Assembly: GCA_964435775.1 (NCBI GenBank)
Contig: CAYTAP010000044.1
Span: forward strand, 1-26,720
Direction: 5' to 3'
Source of the DNA: CAYTAP01 sp964435775
GTDB taxonomy: Bacteria > Planctomycetota > Phycisphaerae > Tepidisphaerales > Tepidisphaeraceae
DNA length: 26,720 nucleotides
A program made the translations under genes and the position numbers. The notes under the pieces were generated by a model, which searched no databases, was not told the origin of the DNA, and saw only the letters and a program-made list of their open reading frames with translations. Positions 1 through 6,343 of the stretch are shown here, piece after piece. Each line of letters opens with the position of its first letter. Positions within the stretch are counted from its first letter, which is position 1.

Positions 1-45
1 ATGCTGGCGCAGGTGCTCACGGGGCGGTGGGGGAGGGGAGGAAAG

Positions 46-66
46 AAGGATGAAGGATGAAGGATG
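46..66. repeat. Heptanucleotide array, family C (AAGGATG)
   Basis: Three exact head-to-tail copies of AAGGATG run at 46-52, 53-59 and 60-66 and then decay into a purine-rich tail. The same 7-mer recurs at 25492-25519 and, in reverse complement, at 1510-1530. It sits just upstream of a family A element, as part of a composite cluster. Confidence 0.85.
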
Positions 67-80
67 AGAAGAGGAATACC

Positions 81-154
81 GAACATCGAGCGTCCAACTG
101 CGTAGGGCGCACGGTTTCATTGTTGGACGTTCGATGTTGACTGTTCGACGTTCC
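81..154. repeat. Heptanucleotide hairpin element, family A
   Basis: The left arm at 81-98 (gaacatcgagcgtccaac) pairs with 122-139 at 16 of 18 positions. The right arm continues to 154 as degenerate 7-nt units (gttggac, gttcgat, gttgact, gttcgac). Both arms keep the 7-nt period, so the element is a repeat and an inverted repeat at once. A second element with the same design lies at 8464-8570. Confidence 0.8.
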
Positions 155-199
155 ACATTTGCCCGGCGGCGCGCTCTTTGTCGGGGCATTTAAAGCCAT

Positions 200-281
200 G
201 TAGGGTCCGCCCCGCGGACCATCATTCGAGGATTCGACATCGAGCGGCATTTGACACGATGGCCCGCGAGGCGGACCCTAC
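200..281. repeat. Inverted pair of 21-bp GTAGGGTCCGCC elements
   Basis: The arms at 200-220 and 261-281 are reverse complements at 19 of 21 positions (start gtagggtccgcc) and enclose 40 bp containing a short family A-like stretch. As RNA it would fold into a GC-rich stem. It lies just upstream of the small membrane-protein gene at 312. I recall similar sequences recurring in planctomycete genomes, but only one pair is present here. Confidence 0.75.
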
Positions 282-311
282 GGCAAATTGGAAATCAGAT
301 TGGGAGGTTTC

Positions 312-548
312 ATGCGGATCACCGGAATCGTACTTGTCGGATTGGGCGCGTGGTGGATGTCGGCGGTGTGGCACGATCCGGTCGAGGGGGTTTATATGCG
401 AATCTTCTGCGGCGCGATGATTCTGGCGGGCGTCGTCTGTTACGCCGAGGGGATCAAGCGGGACATCATTGAGGCCGTCCGCGTGGCCGCCGCCAACAAG
501 CCTTCCACGGGTGCGAGTCCCCAGCCGCCGCCGGATAAGCGCGGATAG
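312..548 (+). CDS. Small two-helix membrane protein, unknown
   Basis: This 78-residue protein is not one I recognise. The ATG at 312 is preceded by GGGAGG (302-307), which favours it over an in-frame ATG at 288. Two hydrophobic segments are visible (about residues 4-18, with a GLGAWW motif, and 27-45), followed by a charged segment (EGIKRDIIEAVRVAAANK) and a proline-rich tail. The likely topology is a hairpin in the inner membrane with a soluble C-terminus. The stop codon abuts a 22-bp tandem repeat, so the tail sequence may be repeat-influenced. It stands alone between repeats and faces the convergent msrA. It is probably a real but minor gene. Confidence 0.55.
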   Translation: MRITGIVLVGLGAWWMSAVWHDPVEGVYMRIFCGAMILAGVVCYAEGIKRDIIEAVRVAAANKPSTGASPQPPPDKRG

Positions 549-687
549 GAAGGTAAAGGGGGCATCCAGGGAAGGTAAAGGGGGCATCCAGAATATCCTT
601 GCACGACGGCTCGTCCGCCGACCCGCTGTATTTTCGCAAGCATCAGCCCCAGCGTATCGCTCTCAGGATATTCTGGATGTCCCCTTT
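548..687. repeat. 22-bp tandem repeat with distal inverted copy (REP/MITE-like)
   Basis: Two exact 22-bp copies (548-569 and 570-591, each starting ggaaggtaaagggggcatcc) begin at the last base of the upstream stop codon. The block 577-598 is the reverse complement of 666-687 with one mismatch in 22, across a loop of about 67 bp. The element fills the gap between two convergent genes and could act as a transcription barrier for both. I recall the AAAGGGG...ATCCAGAATATCC type sequence from REP-like elements linked to IS200-like (RAYT) transposases, but no transposase is present here. Confidence 0.75.
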
Positions 688-695
688 TCTGGCCC

Positions 696-1373
696 CTACT
701 TCCACTCCTGATACTCCCCCGGAAACTTCTCCTTGAGCTCCCTGATCTCCGGCAGAGAGGTTTGTCTCACATACGGATCGTTCGGGTTATTCTTGACGTA
801 ATCCTGGTGGTGCGTCTCGGCCGGGTAGAACTCAGTCAGCGGCTCGAGTGTTGTGACGATGGGGGCGTTGAAGACCTTGGCATCGGTCAATTGTTTGATG
901 TACGCCTCGGCCACCGCCTTCTGCTGGGCGGTTTGGTAGAAGATCGCCGAGCGGTATTGGTGGCCGTGGTCGGGGCCTTGGGCATCCTTGGTCGTCGGGT
1001 CGAAGATTGTGAAGAAGATTTGCAGGAGCTGGCCGTAGGTGACCTGACTGGGGTCGTAGGTGATCTGGATCGATTCGGCGTGCTTGGTGTCGCCGGCGCT
1101 GACCTGTCGATACGTCGCGGTTTCGCGCGTGCCGCCGGTGTAACCGGAGACCACCGCGCTGACCCCTTTGACGTGTTGGAAGACGCCTTCGGTACACCAG
1201 AAACACCCGCCGGCGAGGACGACGGTCGCGCTCGTGGAGGGCTGGGTCGTCGGGGGCAGATCCTTCGCGGGGGCGGGGACATCCTTCACCAGGGCGTTGT
1301 TGCGGGCGCAGGCGGTGGTCATCATGGAAAATGCTATGACGGTCGCGACGAATAAACAATTGGCGAATCGCAT
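696..1373 (-). CDS. msrA: Peptide methionine sulfoxide reductase MsrA, exported
   Basis: MsrA reduces the S-epimer of methionine sulfoxide in oxidised proteins, using thioredoxin or a similar donor. The protein is 225 residues. It has the hallmark GCFWC at residues 56-60 with catalytic Cys57, followed by conserved SGYTGG, a Y-x-Q-V segment, the HAESI motif, DPTTKDAQGPDHGHQYRSAI (GPD-x-G-x-QYRS core) and F-x-PAE-x-HHQDY. All are intact. The first 22 residues form a hydrophobic signal ending in TTAC, a weak lipobox, so it is probably a lipoprotein or at least exported. Residues 23-48 are a Pro/Thr/Ser-rich linker. Export suggests repair of envelope proteins rather than cytoplasmic ones. No msrB is adjacent. 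The gene is monocistronic, convergent with the small gene upstream in the window. Confidence 0.95.
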   Translation of the reverse strand: MRFANCLFVATVIAFSMMTTACARNNALVKDVPAPAKDLPPTTQPSTSATVVLAGGCFWCTEGVFQHVKGVSAVVSGYTGGTRETATYRQVSAGDTKHAESIQITYDPSQVTYGQLLQIFFTIFDPTTKDAQGPDHGHQYRSAIFYQTAQQKAVAEAYIKQLTDAKVFNAPIVTTLEPLTEFYPAETHHQDYVKNNPNDPYVRQTSLPEIRELKEKFPGEYQEWK

Positions 1374-1472
1374 GCGGAGGCTCCTTTTCTATTGTGCGAA
1401 TCATTTTACCGCGAAGACGCAAGGAGTGTGGCGGGAAAATATGGATTGAACCACAAAGTTTGCGAAACCAAC

Positions 1473-1530
1473 AATTCGAAAATCGCAAATCAAAAATCGA
1501 AAATTGATTCATCCTTCATCGTTCATCCTT
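1473..1530. repeat. Composite heptanucleotide cluster, families B and C
   Basis: Family B runs at about 1473-1506 as 7-nt units (atcgcaa, atcaaaa, atcgaaa, attgatt). It passes directly into family C in reverse complement: catcctt 1510-1516, catcgtt 1517-1523, catcctt 1524-1530. Just upstream, 1406-1426 has an ACCGCGAAGACGCAAGGAG stretch that may be a further degenerate family. The cluster fills the gap between the divergent msrA and DUF502 genes, so it probably lies in or near their promoters. Confidence 0.8.
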
Positions 1531-1588
1531 GCTCCTCTGGCCCCTCCCCCCATTGCCATCCCCCGCGGATCGGCGACAATCACCGGGC

Positions 1589-2200
1589 ATGGCGGATCTT
1601 CAGACTCATCTGCGGAACACTTTTCTCGCGGGCATCTTCGCGGCGATTCCAATCGGCGTGACGGCGTTTGTCCTGTATTACGCCGAGACGACAACCCGCG
1701 CGCTGTTTCATGTTCCCGTGCCGTTTCTGGGGATCATCATCGCGGTGGCGGCCATCTATCTGCTGGGGCTGGGGGTGAGCAGCCTGGTGGGGAAGTTTTT
1801 CCTGCGCCACCTGGACCGGCTCCTGTCGCGGATGCCTCTCTTGAAGGAGGTGTACAAGGCGTGGAAACAGGTGTCGCTGACGCCGGGAGGCAAAGAAGGG
1901 ACCTATGCGAAGGTGGTGCTGATCCCGGTGGAGAGGGGCGCCTCGCGAGCGATGGGATTCACCAGCGGCGAGGGGATCGAGGGAGATGCTGATACGCTGT
2001 GCATCTTCGTGCCGGGCTTGCCCAACCCAATCATCGGCCGGCTCTATTTTGTGAAACGGGCGGAATGCATCTTCACGAATCTCTCCACGGAGGAGGCGTT
2101 CAAGATATTGCTGTCGAGCGGGAATTATGTGCCGGAGGGGGTTGGCGCGGCCATCAATGGGGCGATGATGGAGGAGAGTCGGTCGGGCGGTACCATATAA
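1589..2200 (+). CDS. DUF502 family membrane protein
   Basis: This 203-residue protein belongs to the DUF502 family, widespread bacterial inner-membrane proteins of unknown function. It has two transmembrane helices (about residues 11-31 and 46-67). A conserved cytoplasmic part follows with RMPLLKEVYKAWKQV (81-95), an AKVVLIPV strand, MGFTSGEG, and CIFVPGLPNPIIGRLYFV. These match the family's P-x-x-x-x-IY-x-x-K-Q and GF-x-T segments. I take the ATG at 1589, where homology starts. An upstream in-frame start at 1529 would add 20 residues encoded by repeat-derived sequence. No clear ribosome binding site precedes 1589. The next gene follows after 24 nt, so the two are probably cotranscribed. Confidence 0.85.
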   Translation: MADLQTHLRNTFLAGIFAAIPIGVTAFVLYYAETTTRALFHVPVPFLGIIIAVAAIYLLGLGVSSLVGKFFLRHLDRLLSRMPLLKEVYKAWKQVSLTPGGKEGTYAKVVLIPVERGASRAMGFTSGEGIEGDADTLCIFVPGLPNPIIGRLYFVKRAECIFTNLSTEEAFKILLSSGNYVPEGVGAAINGAMMEESRSGGTI

Positions 2201-2224
2201 AGCATTCCAATCAAGGAGCTTGTC

Positions 2225-2815
2225 ATGGCTGAGCCCACTTCTTTGCCGTCCCCTATGGATTCGAAGTCACCCGAGATCGCGCCGGATCAAGCTGCGTTGG
2301 CGAACCCGCCGGGCATGACGCGCCACGATGTGGGGGTGCTTTCGCTGCGGATCATGGCGGTGTATTGCTGGGCGCAGTTGCTGCAACTGGTCACGATGAT
2401 CATGCCGATCCCCATTGCCTGGGGTGGTGTTGCGACCGTGCAGTATGCGGTGGTGGTTGCGATCTATATTGCCGGGGGGTACCTCCTTTTTCGTTATGCC
2501 GATACGTTGGCCGGCTTCATGCTGCCCGGCGCGCCCGATGCGCCGGCGCGGGTGAACGCCAGCGGGAAGGATCTGCAGATGATCGCGTTTTCCGTGATCG
2601 GTGTGTTCATGGCGATCGGGGCCATCCCGACGCTCCTCACATACATCGTGACTCTGTTTGTCAAAACGCCCACGGCGTACGGCTTTCTGCAAGGGCCTTA
2701 TATCTGGGCTACATTCGGCCGCCTTGTGCTCGCCGTGGGCCTGTTCGTGGGCGGGCCGGGCGTGTCGCGGTTCTGGCATACCGTGCGGACGTGGGGCGTT
2801 CAGACGGCACCTTGA
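2225..2815 (+). CDS. Polytopic membrane protein, unknown
   Basis: The product is a 196-residue protein I do not recognise. The ATG at 2225 has a good ribosome binding site (AAGGAG, 2213-2218). The first 35 residues are hydrophilic and Pro-rich. Four hydrophobic segments follow (about 38-62, 72-91, 118-142 and 158-178), giving a likely four-helix inner-membrane protein. No catalytic motif is evident. It probably forms an operon with the DUF502 gene just upstream. After it, 2816-3013 holds a short degenerate ACCGCGGAGATCACGGAGG stretch (2863-2885) and no gene. Confidence 0.7.
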   Translation: MAEPTSLPSPMDSKSPEIAPDQAALANPPGMTRHDVGVLSLRIMAVYCWAQLLQLVTMIMPIPIAWGGVATVQYAVVVAIYIAGGYLLFRYADTLAGFMLPGAPDAPARVNASGKDLQMIAFSVIGVFMAIGAIPTLLTYIVTLFVKTPTAYGFLQGPYIWATFGRLVLAVGLFVGGPGVSRFWHTVRTWGVQTAP

Positions 2816-3013
2816 TCGTGTGGTGTTGAAAGGGAAATGCCCCCGAAGCCACGAGGGGGAGGTTCACCGCGGAGATCACGGAGGGCGCGGCGTGACGATC
2901 AACATCAATCCTCTCCGTGTCGTCGGTGGCGGAATTCCCGAATAGCGGCGTTCGGCTCTTCCGTTCCTGGCGGGCCCTGCGCACAATGGGGCCAATTCAA
3001 CAGGAGCAATTGC

Positions 3014-3871
3014 ATGGCGACGATTCCGTTTGTGTGGAGCAACGATGACATCTGCCACGGGCAGAGCGTTCAACTGGCGAGACAACTGGAGATGCTGGAC
3101 CGGCTTGGAATTCCCGGCGTCTTCTTCGTCATTCCCCGCGTTGGCGGCGATCTGGACAAAGATGCTGATCTTCTGCGGATGATCGAGAAGGCACGGGGGC
3201 GGGGGCATGAGTTTTATCAGCATGGATTCGTCCACACCGCCTTCGAGTGCGGCGTGCCCGAGACGTGGATGATGGGATTCCACCAGGTGACGCTTGACGA
3301 ATATGACCAGCATCGGGAGAAAATCGAAGAGTCGCACACTCTCGAAGCGCTGGTCCGCATGCTCGACAGCGGCCAGAAAATCTGGCGGCGCGCGTTTGGG
3401 GAGGATTCGCCCGGCTTCCGCCCGGGGTGGGGGGCGTTTTGCGACAACTTCTACAAGGCGCTTCATGCCCTGGATTATCAGTGGGTTTCGGCGCGGATTC
3501 CGTCGGCGACCTCCTGGCGGTGGAACCGCTTGCAGTGGGATGCGCCCAGGGAGTTTCGGGCGGGCTTTCCTCTCAAGGCATACAAGGTGCATGGCGTGAC
3601 CGAACATCCGATCACCGGCGGGGATTACGGCTTCACCGTGCCCAACGAGCCGGACAAGATCGAGACGATGGTCAACCTCGGCCTGTATGACCTGGACTAT
3701 CTCCACAAGCAGCAAGCTCCGATGCTGATGGTGTCGCACTGGCATGGGCTGGAGCGCAACGGGGGAACGGGCTACGCCGTTCATGAGAAGCTGCTTCCGG
3801 CGATCCTCAAGAGCGGGAAGGTGGAGCCGATGGGCTTGGCGGAGCTTCATCGCCGACAAGCGGCGCAGTGA
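3014..3871 (+). CDS. Polysaccharide deacetylase-like (NodB fold) protein
   Basis: The product is 285 residues and resembles metal-dependent NodB/CE4 deacetylases. Visible motifs are NDD (10-12, supplying the metal and catalytic aspartates), HGFVH (70-74, the H-x3-H metal ligands), GFRPGWG (134-140, the R-P-x-x-G motif) and SHWHG (241-245, the C-terminal catalytic histidine region). CE4 enzymes remove N- or O-acetyl groups from sugars, but no substrate can be read here. There is no signal peptide, so it acts in the cytoplasm. The ATG at 3014 is chosen for its AGGAG site (3002-3006). A longer frame from 2837 would run through a repeat. It is followed after 74 nt by a dehydrogenase and then uxaE, which points to breakdown of an acetylated or acidic sugar. 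Confidence 0.75.
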   Translation: MATIPFVWSNDDICHGQSVQLARQLEMLDRLGIPGVFFVIPRVGGDLDKDADLLRMIEKARGRGHEFYQHGFVHTAFECGVPETWMMGFHQVTLDEYDQHREKIEESHTLEALVRMLDSGQKIWRRAFGEDSPGFRPGWGAFCDNFYKALHALDYQWVSARIPSATSWRWNRLQWDAPREFRAGFPLKAYKVHGVTEHPITGGDYGFTVPNEPDKIETMVNLGLYDLDYLHKQQAPMLMVSHWHGLERNGGTGYAVHEKLLPAILKSGKVEPMGLAELHRRQAAQ

Positions 3872-3945
3872 CCGACGCTCAGGAAGGCGGGCGACGGAAT
3901 TTGGAGACCACAGCATCCACCGGCGATATCGTGGAGCCATGATCG

Positions 3946-4962
3946 ATGCGCGGGATCGTGCTTGAAAGGCCGGGGGAGTTTCGACAGGTCTCCCTGCCGG
4001 ATGCGGGCAAGCCGCCGCCGGGGCAGGCAAGGGTTCGTGTGCGGCGCGTGGGAATTTGCGGAACCGATTGGCACGCCTTCCATGGCCGACAACCCTTCTT
4101 CTCCTATCCGCGAGTTCTGGGGCACGAGCTGGGTGTTGAGGTGGAGGAGATCAACGATCCGGATTCGGCGCTGCGGCCGGGGGATCGATGTTCGGTCGAG
4201 CCGTATCTGAATTGTGAAAGCTGTTCGGCGTGCGTGCGGGGCAAAGGAAATTGCTGCGAAAACCTGCGCGTCCTTGGCGTGCATTGTGACGGGGGGATGT
4301 GCGAACGGTTGATCGTCCCGGTGCGGAAGCTCCATCCGTCGGCCGGGCTTTCGCTGGATCAACTGGCGCTGGTTGAGACGTTGGGGATCGGCTGTCACGC
4401 GGTGGCGCGGGCGGGCGTCGAGGCGGGGGAGCATGTCCTGATCCTGGGGGCCGGGCCGATCGGGTTGTCGGCGATCCCTTTCATTCAGGCGGTGGGCGCG
4501 CGAGCGATCATCGCGGATGTATCGCCCCAACGCCTGGCGTTTGCCAGGGAGAAGATGCAGGCGAGCCACACCCTCGATGCGCGAGAAGACCTGTCCGGCC
4601 GGCTGCGCGATTGTCTCGACGGGCAATGGCCGACGGTGATCCTCGACGCCACGGGCAATCAGCAGTCGATGATGAAAACTTTCGACCTGGTTGCGCATGG
4701 GGGAAGGATCGTGTTCGTCGGGTTGTTTCAAGGGGAGGTGGCGTTCAACGATCCGAACTTTCATCGCCGCGAATGCTCGCTGCACGCCAGCCGCAATGCG
4801 CTGCCGGGAGACTTCACGCGAATCATCCAGTTGATTGAGCAGGGCGCGGTGGACACGACGCCGTGGATCACCCACCGCGCGCCGGCCAGGGCGTTTGTCG
4901 ATCAATTGCCCGGCTGGCTGACGCCGGATGCCGGATTGCTCAAGGCGATGATTGAGTTTTGA
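3946..4962 (+). CDS. Zinc-dependent alcohol/sugar-acid dehydrogenase (MDR family)
   Basis: The product is a 338-residue medium-chain dehydrogenase/reductase. Catalytic zinc ligands are Cys38 (GICGTDWH), His60 and Glu61 (GHE). The structural zinc site is Cys90, 93, 96 and 104 with the standard C-x2-C-x2-C-x7-C spacing. The nucleotide-binding GAGPIG is at 168-173, followed by an acidic residue (IIADVS) that favours NAD+. Relatives include threonine, sorbitol, galactitol and L-gulonate/L-galactonate 5-dehydrogenases. Next to uxaE, a sugar-acid (aldonate) 5-dehydrogenase role that makes tagaturonate or fructuronate is the natural guess, but it is inference. The ATG at 3946 has GGAG at 3933-3936. 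The gene is in line with its neighbours (25-nt gap to the uxaE start). Confidence 0.88.
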   Translation: MRGIVLERPGEFRQVSLPDAGKPPPGQARVRVRRVGICGTDWHAFHGRQPFFSYPRVLGHELGVEVEEINDPDSALRPGDRCSVEPYLNCESCSACVRGKGNCCENLRVLGVHCDGGMCERLIVPVRKLHPSAGLSLDQLALVETLGIGCHAVARAGVEAGEHVLILGAGPIGLSAIPFIQAVGARAIIADVSPQRLAFAREKMQASHTLDAREDLSGRLRDCLDGQWPTVILDATGNQQSMMKTFDLVAHGGRIVFVGLFQGEVAFNDPNFHRRECSLHASRNALPGDFTRIIQLIEQGAVDTTPWITHRAPARAFVDQLPGWLTPDAGLLKAMIEF

Positions 4963-4987
4963 TTTCTCCGGCGCCGATGACGAAAGT

Positions 4988-6265
4988 ATGCGCATGACAC
5001 CAATCGTTTCCATCAACGCACCACGGACGCTTGGCATTGAGCCGAGCTTTGGCTTCGGGGACCGGATCGGCCTGGCGACGCCGGGGCATGTGCGGGCGCT
5101 GCTCAAGCATGGCGGCGACATTCGCCCGATCTTCGCGCAGCAATCCATCCGCGAGATGACGCGCACAGGGCGCTCGCCGGAGCGGGTGATGGCTGATGCG
5201 CTGCAGGCGGCGGCCGCGGGATACAATGGTCCACAGGGCGCCGATGCCGATCATCTCAAAACGCCGCAGGACATCGACCGCACCGCGGCGGCGGGCTTTG
5301 TCTTCTTCACCCTCGATCCGTCGGATCATGTTGATCCGCACGCCGACGATGCGCCCGGGGATGTGCTGGCGGAGAAGTTCAAGGCGGTCGCGGATGAGGT
5401 GGACTGGCTGGATGCCTATCGCGGGAAATCGGTTCGGCTGCCCACCGGAACGACGCTGCAATTCGATTCACTGACGCTGCAACGGGCGGCGGTGAAGTAC
5501 GGGCGGGCGATCAATCATGCCGTCGCCTTGAGCGCGCATGTCGCGCGGACGTGCGCACGGCTTGGGCGCGAGCATGAGATCGAGCTGAGCGTGGATGAGA
5601 CGCCGCAGCCGACGACGCTCGCGGAACATTACATCATCGCCGGGCAGTGCTTGTCGCGCGGGATGAAACTGGTGAGTCTCGCGCCGCGCTTCGTCGGCGA
5701 CTTTGAGAAGGGGGTGGATTACAAGGGTGATGTGGCCGCGTTTGAACGATCCCTGGCCGATCATGCGGCCATCGCGCGCCTGCTCGGTCCCTACAAGCTG
5801 AGCCTCCACAGTGGATCGGACAAGCTGTCGATCTATGGGGCGCTGGCGAGGCTGACGGAGGGACGCTTTCATGTGAAAACGGCCGGGACGAGCTACCTCG
5901 AGGCGCTGCGCGTCGTGGCGCGACATGATGCCAGGCTCTTCACCGCGCTGATCGAGTTTGCCCGCGCGCATTATGAAGCGGATCGGGCGACGTATCACGT
6001 ATCGGCGACGCTTGACGGCGTCCCGGCGCCGGGAGATCCGACCGGGACAGACCTTGAGGCGATTTATCTCGGTCGATGGGATCAAACGCCGCAGGGCAGG
6101 GGCTTGAGCAACCCCGGCCGACAAATCCTCCATTGCACGTTCGGCTCGGTCCTGACCCACCCCGACTTCGGCCCGACCGTCCGCGAGGTGCTGGAGCGCC
6201 ATCCGGAGACATACGCCGAGTTGCTGGAGTTACACTTTGGCAGGCACCTGGACGCGCTGCGGTAG
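4988..6265 (+). CDS. uxaE: Tagaturonate epimerase family protein UxaE
   Basis: This family interconverts D-tagaturonate and D-fructuronate, linking galacturonate to the fructuronate branch of hexuronate catabolism (family knowledge, first defined in Thermotoga). The 425-residue protein carries the family signatures ADADHLKT (near the N-terminal third), LSLHSGSDKLSIY, HVKTAGTSYLEALR and the C-terminal ILHCTFGSVL. The His/Asp-rich segment SDHVDPHADD fits a metal enzyme. I place the start at ATG 4988; ATG 4994 and an upstream TTG at 4952, overlapping the dehydrogenase stop, are alternatives. It is the last gene of the sugar set and is followed after 78 nt by uvrB. No uronate isomerase (uxaC) or 2-keto-3-deoxygluconate genes are in the window. 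Confidence 0.82.
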   Translation: MRMTPIVSINAPRTLGIEPSFGFGDRIGLATPGHVRALLKHGGDIRPIFAQQSIREMTRTGRSPERVMADALQAAAAGYNGPQGADADHLKTPQDIDRTAAAGFVFFTLDPSDHVDPHADDAPGDVLAEKFKAVADEVDWLDAYRGKSVRLPTGTTLQFDSLTLQRAAVKYGRAINHAVALSAHVARTCARLGREHEIELSVDETPQPTTLAEHYIIAGQCLSRGMKLVSLAPRFVGDFEKGVDYKGDVAAFERSLADHAAIARLLGPYKLSLHSGSDKLSIYGALARLTEGRFHVKTAGTSYLEALRVVARHDARLFTALIEFARAHYEADRATYHVSATLDGVPAPGDPTGTDLEAIYLGRWDQTPQGRGLSNPGRQILHCTFGSVLTHPDFGPTVREVLERHPETYAELLELHFGRHLDALR

Positions 6266-6305
6266 GATCATTGCTTCCCTGCTGCGCCATCGAAGGGCAT
6301 GTGAC

Positions 6306-6311
6306 TATAAT
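6306..6311 (+). promoter_or_regulatory. Possible -10 element for uvrB
   Basis: A perfect TATAAT lies 32 bp before the uvrB ATG in the 78-bp gap after uxaE. The -35 region at the usual distance (TGCGCC around 6283) is poor. If real, it gives uvrB its own promoter. I see no LexA-type palindrome next to it. Confidence 0.3.
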
Positions 6312-6343
6312 GGGCGTTGCACCGTCTGTTATGGAGTCCATCT

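Larger units (their letters stand above)
1..311. other. Gene-free, repeat-rich left edge
   Basis: I find no convincing complete gene here. One frame (1-60) is open from the window edge to a TGA inside the first repeat array, so it could be the last 19 codons of a gene that begins upstream, but nothing in it is recognisable. The rest is made of repeats: an AAGGATG array (46-66), a TTCGATG-type hairpin (81-154) and an inverted pair of 21-bp GTAGGGTCCGCC elements (200-281). Short open frames here translate these repeats and are unlikely to be genes. Confidence 0.6.

Noticed and set aside
1..60. 3' end of a gene entering the window
   Set aside because: The frame is open for 19 codons, but too short to recognise, and its end lies in the AAGGATG repeat. 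It is kept only as a note.
2876..4030. 384-codon minus-strand frame opposite the deacetylase-like gene
   Set aside because: No motifs, and the plus strand has a coherent metal-dependent deacetylase pattern with a good ribosome binding site.
3847..5226. 459-codon open frame on the minus strand opposite the dehydrogenase and uxaE
   Set aside because: It is antisense to two well-recognised genes, has no family motifs, and arises from GC-rich codon bias.
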